This document shows, piece by piece, positions 36,618-44,374 of a DNA stretch of 64,000 bases. The notes beneath the pieces were generated by a model, which saw only the letters and a program-made list of their open reading frames with translations, did not search any database and was not told where the DNA came from. The stretch comes from JAGNZR01 sp051646055 (GTDB taxonomy: Bacteria > Fusobacteriota > Fusobacteriia > Fusobacteriales > Fusobacteriaceae). Position 1 is the stretch's first letter, and every line of letters starts with the position of its first letter. The stretch lies in assembly GCA_051646055.1 (NCBI GenBank), contig JBOFCM010000047.1, forward strand, positions 1 to 64,000, read 5' to 3'. Made by a program: the position numbers and the translations under genes.

Positions 36618-37332
36618 CTACGGTTGGAGCACCTGCTTGTGCTTTAGGAGCACCAGCAGCAGCTTTGTTACCTTTAACTTTATTGATAACTTGGCCTTTG
36701 TACTTAGCAACCCAATCGTTACAGAATTTAGCTTCTGAACCAGCTTTAATTTCGCTGATAGTTTTCTTGGTATCGAAATCGAATACTTTGGATACTACGT
36801 TCTCTTTACGGGTTTCACCGGTAGGTACATAGTTACCGCTTACTGGATCTTTGGCAGTTTTATCAACTTCCTGTTCCAGAATAGCAATATTCAATTTCTT
36901 ACCCACTGCTTCCATGAAGACTTCACGTTCTTTAATCACTTCTGCTTTAGCAGTAGAGTCATACATCTTCACACCTTTGACTACTGGGGTTTGATCAGCA
37001 AAGCCTTTACCAGTAGCTGCACGCAGAATGGAATCTACCATTACATAACCAGGCATAGTTACAGCATCGCCTTGTTTATCGGTGTAAGTGAAAGAACCAG
37101 CTTTGTTAGAGATAGTGATCATCTCTTTGTGAACACGTTCTTTACCATCCACCAGCAGGGCAAATTCAAAACCTACATACAGAGCGCCTGAACCCCATGC
37201 ATCCAGATATGCCATCTTAATGCCACCCATGTAGACATCAGACGGGACAGTGAAAGAACCACCAAGGGTATCTTTCTCTTCTACTTTCATGTTCTGGGTT
37301 GCTTGTTGAGCTTTTGCGAATAAAGAAGACAT
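36601..37332 (-). CDS. Single-stranded DNA-binding protein (N4 gp45-like)
   Basis: A 243-residue protein. A beta-rich core (~20-130) is followed by a Lys-rich region and a flexible Ala/Gly/Pro tail ending VGALFG, an arrangement typical of phage SSBs. It lies in the N4 SSB position directly after the RecA-like ATPase gene and before a terminator. In N4, SSB also activates late promoters used by host RNA polymerase; whether that holds here is unknown. The frequent CTG/CGT codons suggest high expression. Confidence 0.7.
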   Translation of the reverse strand: MSSLFAKAQQATQNMKVEEKDTLGGSFTVPSDVYMGGIKMAYLDAWGSGALYVGFEFALLVDGKERVHKEMITISNKAGSFTYTDKQGDAVTMPGYVMVDSILRAATGKGFADQTPVVKGVKMYDSTAKAEVIKEREVFMEAVGKKLNIAILEQEVDKTAKDPVSGNYVPTGETRKENVVSKVFDFDTKKTISEIKAGSEAKFCNDWVAKYKGQVINKVKGNKAAAGAPKAQAGAPTVGALFG

Positions 37333-37352
37333 TGTTGTTTTTCCTATAGTTA

Positions 37353-38090
37353 TTAAGCGTAGTATTGCTTCAGACGATTGATAAGAGCTTGGGTGTTGTT
37401 ATCCATGTATACCTCTTGAGGTGCCCACAGTCCCATTGGGTGACGAATCTTCTCGTTAATTGTCTCTTTGGTCAACTGTAATTGGAATACATGTTTAAAA
37501 CCTAGAGCACGTTCTTGCTCAGTAATATTGAGCAATGAGTTACCTTTTTCGTATGTTTCTAGCTTTGCTACTGGCATACGACGGGCCATAACTACACAAG
37601 AGAAGTAAGCTTCAATACCCACATTCTTCAGTGAACCTTTAACGGTAGCAGAAGTTTCTGTAACCATTTCAGATTCATTGTAATTATCCGTAGTATGTGA
37701 AGTGAAGATGATAGTCTTATTAGACTTAGCAACTACACCGTTCATCATACGGATAAAGAATTGAGCATATTCACCCCACATCTTCATAGTATTTGCCGCA
37801 GGCAAAACATAAGTGGATTCGTACATCTGCATTAGGAAGCTTAGAGAATCAACAATGATAGTATGGAACTTATCATTGCTATTCAGTGCTTCAATTGATG
37901 CAGGTACTTGTAGGGGATCTGTAACAGTTACCTGAGTGAACTTAGCAGGGAATGGTAGACGTTTACCATTCTCACAGTTCATATAAGCAACCCCTTCTGG
38001 ATCATCAAAGAACATGAAGGATGCTGACTTACCTGATGCTGCTTTACCTTCAATCAGGATAAGCTGATCATTAATTGCAATTTGGCTCAC
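37353..38090 (-). CDS. RecA-like ATPase (Sak4-type recombination/replication protein)
   Basis: A 245-residue ATPase. The start is taken as GTG 38090 behind GGAGAACCAA; a TTG twelve bases upstream overlaps that ribosome binding site. Walker A GKAASGKS lies at 15-22 and Walker B-like TIIVDSLSFLM near 85-95, then a Ser/Thr sensor stretch (IIFTSHTTDNYNES). This is the single-domain RecA core seen in phage Sak4/N4 gp44-like proteins, which act with the phage SSB in strand annealing. The gene is adjacent to the SSB gene. Confidence 0.75.
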   Translation of the reverse strand: MSQIAINDQLILIEGKAASGKSASFMFFDDPEGVAYMNCENGKRLPFPAKFTQVTVTDPLQVPASIEALNSNDKFHTIIVDSLSFLMQMYESTYVLPAANTMKMWGEYAQFFIRMMNGVVAKSNKTIIFTSHTTDNYNESEMVTETSATVKGSLKNVGIEAYFSCVVMARRMPVAKLETYEKGNSLLNITEQERALGFKHVFQLQLTKETINEKIRHPMGLWAPQEVYMDNNTQALINRLKQYYA

Positions 38091-38301
38091 TTGGTTCTCC
38101 AAAATGATTTTCAGCAGATTCTGCTAGTTCAAGAATCAAGTTATAAACTTCTTCTGGTTTGTGGCCTTCTACGGCTTCCCAGACATGTTCAGAAATGAAA
38201 GCATTTTGAGTTTCAATACTCCATTTGAACCAATCATCCGGGAAATGAGTAGTTAGGTAAAAACCACTAGCCCAGCGAATAGAGCTTTGTTTAAGACTCA
38301 T
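38071..38301 (-). CDS. Small hypothetical protein between primase and RecA-like ATPase
   Basis: A 76-residue acidic protein with aromatic residues near the N-terminus (SSIRWASGFYLTTHFPDDWFKW). ATG 38301 is preceded by GGGGTAAGT, and its 3' end overlaps the ATPase start by 20 bp, so the two are translationally coupled. No family recognised. Confidence 0.55.
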   Translation of the reverse strand: MSLKQSSIRWASGFYLTTHFPDDWFKWSIETQNAFISEHVWEAVEGHKPEEVYNLILELAESAENHFGEPSEPNCN

Positions 38302-38303
38302 AC

Positions 38304-40469
38304 TTACCCCTTCTGAATGAAGATACGTTCTACAGAAGTAAGCACAGTACTTACTAACTCTTCTTGTGGAATTGGTTTAGGTAGCTTCTTATTGAATGCC
38401 TTAATACGTTGAACCAAGTCATCGTATTGTAAGCCGGCATCAATGAGAGCTGTACCGAATTTGAAGAGAGTATTGTTACGATTACCTTCTTCAATCTTGG
38501 AGTAGAAGTAACGTTCCAATTTATCCATTGAACCAACAGATTCAAGAGATTGTTTACGTTCTTCATTTTTCTTAGTCTTAGGAATGAAAGGCAGTACATC
38601 AAATAGCTTACCGTCATTATCGAAGGTAGTAGCATTTGGATTACTTAACCATTTACGGTTAGGTTGGGTTGTCTGCTCATCAGTTTCAAAAGGTAAGAAC
38701 TCTAAGACGTTATCCATAAAGATCTTATACTCTTCAGGGGTTAACTTAAGAGTATGAGACATTGGAATAACAATACGGTATCTGTCAGCTGCTGGTTTAC
38801 CATCTTCACTTACCCGGTGACGCTTAGTAGTGTAGATGTGATAAGTATAATCCTTCAGAACATTCTTAGCTTGTTCCAATGGACATGTACCATCAATGTC
38901 CAGAACCAACAGATTAAAGCCTTTAATGGCATGTGTCTTTCTACGTTGCCCATTAACAAAGTGGTGATTACACCAATGAGTATTAGGCCGTGTAGTGATA
39001 AAAGACATCTTATCAAAAGGAACTTTAGTCTCTGGGATATAACCTTCTGCAATGTCAGTGCTGTGACTTAACATACATTGGTTCAGGTCAGTATCTTGGA
39101 GTGCTTCACCTTGGAAGAATTCAATATCATCAACAATGTACTTTTTGATGATAGTGTTATGCCGGTGTCCCCAAGCAACAGCCAATTTGAGAATATCTCT
39201 TTGTTGGTTTGAGCTTTTAGGGAAGAAAGGTAATGCTTCCATCAAATCAGCAGCAGTTGCCGGCTCTTTACATTCAGCCAAGTAATTAGCTAAACGAGCA
39301 TGAGCTGGTTCCTGTGCCATTAGATCTTTAAAGCATTGAGCTGAAATCTCAGCTACTTTCACAGCAGCTTCCCAGTGTTGCATTTGAAGAGTAGGACTAC
39401 TATCCAAGAATGCAAATACACCTGCTAATCGGATAGTCTTAAAGTGTCTTCCTCTTGCTTCAGCTTGATGGATTACTTCATTAGACTTCATCCCTTCCAT
39501 CAACTCTTCACAGTGCATCTGATATTCGATGATAGCTTCCATTACCGGGTCAGGAACTTGAATGGTGAAGTTATGGTTAATTGGATTAGCCAGCTTCTCC
39601 AAATCAATGGCAATAGTCATCAATCGTTTATCAGAGGTCTTATCAGTAAGCATCTTCAGACGTTCTTGTACTGTTAGCTTCTTGGTTTTAGGAGCTATCA
39701 GTGAATATCCAAAGAAACATCTACGTCCAAAGCCAGTTTCTAGCATTGCACGAAATGTTTGCTCAATGATTGAACCATCCAGTAATGCTACTGGAGTACC
39801 ATACAACATCATGTTGGTAGGTGTTTTACCTTCGATCTCTTCGTTACGAACAGACTCAGCAGTATTCTTGGTTAGCTTTGCTTTTACTGTCCCATCATAG
39901 AGTTCCAGATAGGTAGTAAGAAGTTCAGTATTACCTAAAAGTTTGCTGGCAAATTCATCACAATCAAAGTTAATTGAACCAATACCAGTCATAAGCAAAC
40001 CATGGCGGAATTGCTTTAGAGCGGGTGCAGTACCTGAATCAAAAGAATCAATGTACTTACCAATTTTACGATACTCAGTTTTAACTGCTTCCAACTCTTC
40101 AGCTGGATTGGTTTTGGTAAAGTGAGCACGAGCATTAGCTAAGCTTTCTAGATTCAGTTCAGCAACAGCAGGTAACGTAATATTCTTAAAAGTATCTCGG
40201 AACATGTGAGTTACTTGTTCTTCGATGATCTTTGTTGAATGGCCTTTACCATAGCCAGAAGGGGCAGTATTGATCCCGTAGAAATTACACTGCAATTTAC
40301 CCAGACCTTGAGCATCTACCATTGCTCGCATTTGGCTAGCAAGCTTTGCCAGATGAAAACATACTTGCATGGTGAAGAATGCTTTATCAGGATTTTGGGT
40401 ACGGGCAGATAAAATATTTACTAGATCTTCGACTATCGGATGATGTTTGAGTTGATCAAAAGGTTTCAT
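38304..40469 (-). CDS. Primase-helicase
   Basis: A 721-residue replication protein. The start is ATG 40469 behind AAGGAATGAC; the TTG at 40499 gives no better context. The N-terminal half has a P-loop (APSGYGKGHS, ~69-78) of the kind in phage helicase-like ATPases. The C-terminal half contains an archaeo-eukaryotic-type primase pattern: LLVLDIDGT (~523, catalytic DxD) and later DRYRIVIP. It would unwind the fork and prime synthesis for the family A polymerase, and is separated from the RecB-like nuclease gene by one base. Confidence 0.75.
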   Translation of the reverse strand: MKPFDQLKHHPIVEDLVNILSARTQNPDKAFFTMQVCFHLAKLASQMRAMVDAQGLGKLQCNFYGINTAPSGYGKGHSTKIIEEQVTHMFRDTFKNITLPAVAELNLESLANARAHFTKTNPAEELEAVKTEYRKIGKYIDSFDSGTAPALKQFRHGLLMTGIGSINFDCDEFASKLLGNTELLTTYLELYDGTVKAKLTKNTAESVRNEEIEGKTPTNMMLYGTPVALLDGSIIEQTFRAMLETGFGRRCFFGYSLIAPKTKKLTVQERLKMLTDKTSDKRLMTIAIDLEKLANPINHNFTIQVPDPVMEAIIEYQMHCEELMEGMKSNEVIHQAEARGRHFKTIRLAGVFAFLDSSPTLQMQHWEAAVKVAEISAQCFKDLMAQEPAHARLANYLAECKEPATAADLMEALPFFPKSSNQQRDILKLAVAWGHRHNTIIKKYIVDDIEFFQGEALQDTDLNQCMLSHSTDIAEGYIPETKVPFDKMSFITTRPNTHWCNHHFVNGQRRKTHAIKGFNLLVLDIDGTCPLEQAKNVLKDYTYHIYTTKRHRVSEDGKPAADRYRIVIPMSHTLKLTPEEYKIFMDNVLEFLPFETDEQTTQPNRKWLSNPNATTFDNDGKLFDVLPFIPKTKKNEERKQSLESVGSMDKLERYFYSKIEEGNRNNTLFKFGTALIDAGLQYDDLVQRIKAFNKKLPKPIPQEELVSTVLTSVERIFIQKG

Positions 40470-40470
40470 G

Positions 40471-41475
40471 TCATTCCTTATCAAGTACTCCTGCTGCAAT
40501 TAACTTGTCCTTTTGAGTACAAGCATTATACGCTGGGCAATAGTTACACGCTTTAGCCTTACTAGGTACAGTGACAACAATCCCTACTGCACCATCTTTA
40601 ATGAATCTCTGTTGAGCTTCAAAGAAGGAACTGAAGTTAGCAGTAGAACGAGATCTGCTATTTGGATTCTTGTAGTACTTGTAGGTTGGTTCGTCTTGCC
40701 AAAGTTGCTCAGGAGTACATTCAGGTAAATCTGGTTCAGGGGTATCCACATTAGCTTCTAACTCAGCAATACGCTGTCGAATTATGCCCATAGTTTCTTC
40801 TACAGACATCAACTCAACCTTGTGAGCTAAGATTGGAGCTTTTGGATATTTAGGGTCAGATAAGGTTCTGGATTCCATCCAATCGGTGAACCAAAAGACT
40901 ACATTCATGTGGTCTTTAGTAATGATTTCAGGATTCAATACCCGGTAAATGGATCCTTGGGTACGGTAGTCCTTATCTGCTTTATCAAGTTTAGCGTACT
41001 TCCAAGTACCAGTACTCTTAAAATCAGTTAGAGTTTGTTCAGCAACAAAGTCAAACTGACCAGAGATGGTATATCCGTCTACTTCAATAGAGTTACGGAT
41101 TTCCATATATACTGGAATCAGAGTTGGGTCTGCTTCTATTTCATTAATTGAGGGATTCACCACGATACGGTCAACGACCGAATCAGGATAACCTAATGCT
41201 TTTAAAGCATTATTTCTCAAGTAAGGGTTAGTCCATGTTTTCTCAATTGCATCATGGATTGCAGTACCATTCTTACTCTTAACTAAGTTAACGATGTCTT
41301 GAGCTTCACTAACTAGCTCACCACCATTGATACGGTTACGTAAGATAATTTGCCGTATAGACTTATTAAAGTCAGTTGCACTTAATGCTTTAGGATTTGG
41401 TTTAAACCCATAAGTATTAGATGCTAAGAATACGGCCACAGATAAGGGTAAATTAGAGTTATTAGTTAATCTCAT
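40471..41475 (-). CDS. RecB/Cas4-like PD-(D/E)XK exonuclease with Fe-S cysteines
   Basis: A 334-residue nuclease. Core motifs: GTAIHDAIEKTW (~75-86), GQFDFVAEQTLTDFKST (~139-155, giving the D...D-x-K active site) and a downstream Gln/Tyr motif. C-terminal cysteines C-x2-C-x5-C (CNYCPAYNAC, ~312-321) plus an upstream Cys (~254) could hold an iron-sulfur cluster, as in Cas4/AddB. This is the N4-like replication/recombination exonuclease and sits in the replication operon. Confidence 0.75.
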   Translation of the reverse strand: MRLTNNSNLPLSVAVFLASNTYGFKPNPKALSATDFNKSIRQIILRNRINGGELVSEAQDIVNLVKSKNGTAIHDAIEKTWTNPYLRNNALKALGYPDSVVDRIVVNPSINEIEADPTLIPVYMEIRNSIEVDGYTISGQFDFVAEQTLTDFKSTGTWKYAKLDKADKDYRTQGSIYRVLNPEIITKDHMNVVFWFTDWMESRTLSDPKYPKAPILAHKVELMSVEETMGIIRQRIAELEANVDTPEPDLPECTPEQLWQDEPTYKYYKNPNSRSRSTANFSSFFEAQQRFIKDGAVGIVVTVPSKAKACNYCPAYNACTQKDKLIAAGVLDKE

Positions 41476-41489
41476 TTCCCATTCCTTCC

Positions 41490-41762
41490 TTAAGCACGAA
41501 CCAAGTTATCTGAAGTACAGTTAGCTCTATTACCATCTTTATGAAGCACTTGTGTGTACCCCATTGGATTAGGTATGAAAGCATCTGCTACTAAGTCACA
41601 TACTTTAGCGTTAAGTCTCAGGTGTCCCTTGCAGAGTGTTACCTGCAACACACCAGTACCTCTCTTAACTTGTGGCTTAAGTACTTTCCCTGCTCTACCT
41701 AATACTTGACCTTCCTTGGATACAAAGTACCCCGGCCAATCAGCTATAGGTATCCACTTCAT
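41490..41762 (-). CDS. Small NUMOD4/HNH homing endonuclease
   Basis: A 90-residue protein. Residues 1-30 match NUMOD4 (W-I-P-I then GYFVSKEGQVLGR), and the HNH half has CDLVADAFIPNP and a VLHKDGNRANCTSDNL ending, with the His-Asp-Gly-Asn and final Asn of the catalytic fold. It is shorter than usual and ends right after the NL motif. It is wedged between dUTPase (TAATG overlap) and the nuclease, as a free-standing mobile gene. A second HNH gene splits the DNA polymerase. Confidence 0.8.
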   Translation of the reverse strand: MKWIPIADWPGYFVSKEGQVLGRAGKVLKPQVKRGTGVLQVTLCKGHLRLNAKVCDLVADAFIPNPMGYTQVLHKDGNRANCTSDNLVRA

Positions 41763-42274
41763 TAATTCTTACCGGTACTACCCATACCACCGGTACGATT
41801 GGATTCAACGGCCGGCAGTTCTTCAACAACGTTCAAATCAATTGGTTCAACTTTACGTACCATCATTTGACCGAAACGTTCACCATGCTTAATAGTCATT
41901 ACTACGTCAGAATGGTTAATCAACAGCAAACCAGCTTCATCAGAATAATCTGCATCAATCAGGCCCATGGCATTAACCAGAGTTACACCCTCTTTAATTG
42001 CAGTACCGGAGCGTGGATGGAATTCAATAGCTTCATCAATAGCACAACGCATCTTCCAGCCAGTAGGCAGAATTACACGATGCTTAGGAGGAAGATGAAC
42101 CACACCAACAGCAGTATTAATAGGGAATACATCATAAGGTGCATTCAGTTCATCATAGAAACGAAGTTTACGTTTTTCGATATCAGCATACAGATCATAT
42201 GCTGCTGCATAGGTAGTACCACGGGTAGGGACAATTGCAGATTCGCTTACACGTTCAATAAATAGTTTAGACAT
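41762..42274 (-). CDS. dut: dUTP diphosphatase
   Basis: A 170-residue trimeric-type dUTPase that converts dUTP to dUMP and pyrophosphate, keeping uracil out of phage DNA and feeding dTMP synthesis. The conserved motifs are visible in order: AAYDLYAD (~24-31), PRSGTAIKEG (~87-96), VNAMGLIDADYSDE (~100-113), GERFGQMMV (~132-140) and the C-terminal RTGGMGSTG that closes the active site. It is slightly longer than the bacterial enzyme. Confidence 0.92.
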   Translation of the reverse strand: MSKLFIERVSESAIVPTRGTTYAAAYDLYADIEKRKLRFYDELNAPYDVFPINTAVGVVHLPPKHRVILPTGWKMRCAIDEAIEFHPRSGTAIKEGVTLVNAMGLIDADYSDEAGLLLINHSDVVMTIKHGERFGQMMVRKVEPIDLNVVEELPAVESNRTGGMGSTGKN

Positions 42275-42327
42275 ATTGGATCCTTAATGTATTCTTTACA
42301 GTTAGATAGGCGTAGATGTTGGCATTT

Positions 42328-42365
42328 GCTCTCCTATGTTTAATTTATAGGAGAGCTTTTTTTTT
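42328..42365 (+). terminator. Rightward-facing terminator in a leftward operon
   Basis: A perfect 10-bp stem (GCTCTCCTAT/ATAGGAGAGC), 9-nt loop, then nine T on the + strand. The T run is on the strand opposite to the surrounding genes, so it would stop rightward (antisense) transcripts. Read leftward, the hairpin lacks a T run. Confidence 0.7.
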
Positions 42366-42367
42366 AC

Positions 42368-42883
42368 TTAAGCTAAGTAAGACCAACCACCGGTAATACC
42401 ATAACCACGTTTAATGATCTTACGTACTTCGTAAGGTTTCAGGTTGTAGTCAGGAATGAATTCCATGAACAGCTGTTTGTAAGTAACCGTACATTCCCCA
42501 TGTTCAACATGAGTAAAAGTAAGAGTTTCTTCTTTTGGTTCAGCTAAAGCTTTACGACTACGGCCGTACTTAGCCATAGCACCAATACGGCTTTCAAGAT
42601 AACGATAGTTATCAACGAATTGATGTAAAGCTTTTAAGGAATATTGCATAAACATTGTACCTGGAGTTTCTGGGTATTTAACCAGAGAAATCGGAAGTAC
42701 AATGAAGTGACGTTCGATGAGATGACCTAAGTAATCCATTTGCCCGGTAGCACTATTACTACGATCTAATCCTTGAAGGAAATCTAATTCCTTTACATCA
42801 AAGTTGATATCACTGCAATTGGAAACAATCCATTTGCATTGAGCTTCAACTATGTTCTTCAGAGTTTGGGATTCAACAGTCAT
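42368..42883 (-). CDS. Hypothetical protein of the replication operon
   Basis: A 171-residue protein. I prefer ATG 42883 (preceded by AGGTATACTG) to the GTG at 42910, because a promoter-like hairpin at 42920-42934 would place the transcript start near 42916. The sequence is helical with a C-terminal segment (FMEFIPDYNLKPYEVRKI) that looks like a winged or helix-turn-helix end. No family recognised. Confidence 0.6.
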   Translation of the reverse strand: MTVESQTLKNIVEAQCKWIVSNCSDINFDVKELDFLQGLDRSNSATGQMDYLGHLIERHFIVLPISLVKYPETPGTMFMQYSLKALHQFVDNYRYLESRIGAMAKYGRSRKALAEPKEETLTFTHVEHGECTVTYKQLFMEFIPDYNLKPYEVRKIIKRGYGITGGWSYLA

Positions 42884-42919
42884 CAGTATACCTATTGTTT
42901 TATTACGCACGTCAAAGCA

Positions 42920-42934
42920 ACTGCCGAAGGCAGT
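42920..42934 (-). promoter_or_regulatory. Hairpin promoter candidate (virion RNAP type)
   Basis: A 6-bp stem (ACTGCC/GGCAGT) with loop GAA on the + (template) strand, followed leftward by TGCTTTGA. It lies between the polymerase fragment ending at 42936 and the gene starting at 42883. Confidence 0.65.
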
Positions 42935-42935
42935 A

Positions 42936-43679
42936 CTACTTAGCGTGATATGAAGCTCTACCCTTCTGGCAAGTATTAATCAAATCTGGATAATCAATAC
43001 GATTAGCTAGTTCAATTTCATTAGACCAATTTGGATAGAACACACCTAAGTTACCTTTGAGAGGTACATCAGTACTTTGAATCTCAGGTAACTCTTGCCA
43101 TTCGATACACTCAACTAAGTTGTCGTTTACCCACTTAACCGTTTCAAGGTTATCCCGAATCATTAGATAAATAGCATCATGGATATGAGCTGCTGGGCGG
43201 ATATCAGTTCTATGTTTAGATGCAATGGTTCGTTGTTGGAACTCCACCCCTGCACGAGAGGTAAGTAGACCATAGCTCTGACCTGATACAGCATTACCTG
43301 CTGTTCTGGATTCAGCTGCTGCTTGTTGAGGGGTATAGCTATTACCAAGAATAGTTTTGGCTAAAATTGGGGTACGTAATCTTAAACCAAAGGCTAAAGT
43401 TACATACCCATTGATAGAAGCTTTATCTAACTTATCAGCTACCCAGGCAGAACTTACTTGGTATAGCTGATGGTAGTTAGCTTCAGTAGCTTTAGCATCT
43501 GCATCATCAAAACCACAGTTAGTAACCAAGGTTTTCCAAGTACCTAAGTAAGTTAGAGCAAAGGTAGGCCCTTTGCTCTTAGAACGTAACTTATCGTATA
43601 ACTTGGAGATGGAGTTTATGATTGCTACTTCTGCTTCTGCATGAGTAATGGGTTGAATCGAGATGATTTTTTTACCCAT
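42936..43679 (-). CDS. DNA polymerase A, C-terminal fragment (motifs B and C)
   Basis: A 247-residue fragment completing the polymerase begun at 46376. Motif B R32-x3-K36-x3-F40-x3-Y44 matches the O helix of Pol I (R754/K758/F762/Y766). Motif C reads HIHDAIY (D168); the Glu usual after the Asp is Ala here. The fragment has its own ribosome binding site (GGAGGATTTAA before ATG 43679), so it is made as a separate chain that must pair with the N-terminal part. Its first ~12 residues overlap the end of the HNH gene. Confidence 0.85.
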   Translation of the reverse strand: MGKKIISIQPITHAEAEVAIINSISKLYDKLRSKSKGPTFALTYLGTWKTLVTNCGFDDADAKATEANYHQLYQVSSAWVADKLDKASINGYVTLAFGLRLRTPILAKTILGNSYTPQQAAAESRTAGNAVSGQSYGLLTSRAGVEFQQRTIASKHRTDIRPAAHIHDAIYLMIRDNLETVKWVNDNLVECIEWQELPEIQSTDVPLKGNLGVFYPNWSNEIELANRIDYPDLINTCQKGRASYHAK

Positions 43680-44374
43680 TTAAATCCTCCAGTACTTTGA
43701 ATAAAGCCATTAAGAGCATTAGAGATATTACCTTGGTTCATTCCTAATGCTTTTGCTGCTGCAATTGAGGAAGGCCACTCTTGAATGAAGTTACCTTCCA
43801 TATCTAGTTGCAGAATTGGAATACGTGATTTGAAACCATTCTCTTTATTCTTACGGTCACGATGTTCTTTCTTAGCTTTTAAGATTTCTGGAGAACTGTC
43901 GAAAATGTTTCGTTCAATGGCAGATCGAGATACTCCATACTTTTGGCAGAGTTCTGCGATACCTACACCATTGATATAGGATTCTTTGCAATCAGCTAAC
44001 TGTTCATCAGTTAACTTACGCTTAGCTGGGTTCCAGCTATCGGTGAATGGGTTATGCAGCTCTGTCGCTTGGTCAGTCCATTCAAGATTGGATGGTATTA
44101 TGTTACTTCTGTCTCCATCCTTAAACTTAACTATAGGTAGTTTCCATCTGTTCTTAACAAAATGGGTAGCTACCAAACGATGCACTCGTTTATGCTGGTA
44201 CATCGGTAGATAAGTCTTTGGGTTATGTCCAATGTATAAGGCTACCTGACGGTAGCCTCCTGAACATGTATGTTGCTTAAGATAGCAGTTCTTTCTCAGA
44301 CTCTTCACTCGACCTAGTGTGTCGATAGTGTAAGTGTCCTCAAAACCTTCAATTGGTTTCTCCTCGAATTTCAC
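43625..44374 (-). CDS. NUMOD4/HNH homing endonuclease splitting the polymerase gene
   Basis: A 249-residue free-standing endonuclease. Order of parts: NUMOD4 (~9-45), HNH core (KRVHRLVATHFVKNRW, then FKDGDRSNIIPSNLEW, ~62-99), a helix-turn-helix (GVGIAELCQKYGVSRSAIER, ~135-154) and a C-terminal NUMOD1-like repeat (LQLDMEGNFIQEWPSSIAAA). The GTG start at 44374 has GGAG seven bases upstream. It overlaps both polymerase fragments (26 and 55 bp), between motifs A and B, a typical homing target. Confidence 0.88.
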   Translation of the reverse strand: MKFEEKPIEGFEDTYTIDTLGRVKSLRKNCYLKQHTCSGGYRQVALYIGHNPKTYLPMYQHKRVHRLVATHFVKNRWKLPIVKFKDGDRSNIIPSNLEWTDQATELHNPFTDSWNPAKRKLTDEQLADCKESYINGVGIAELCQKYGVSRSAIERNIFDSSPEILKAKKEHRDRKNKENGFKSRIPILQLDMEGNFIQEWPSSIAAAKALGMNQGNISNALNGFIQSTGGFKWVKKSSRFNPLLMQKQK

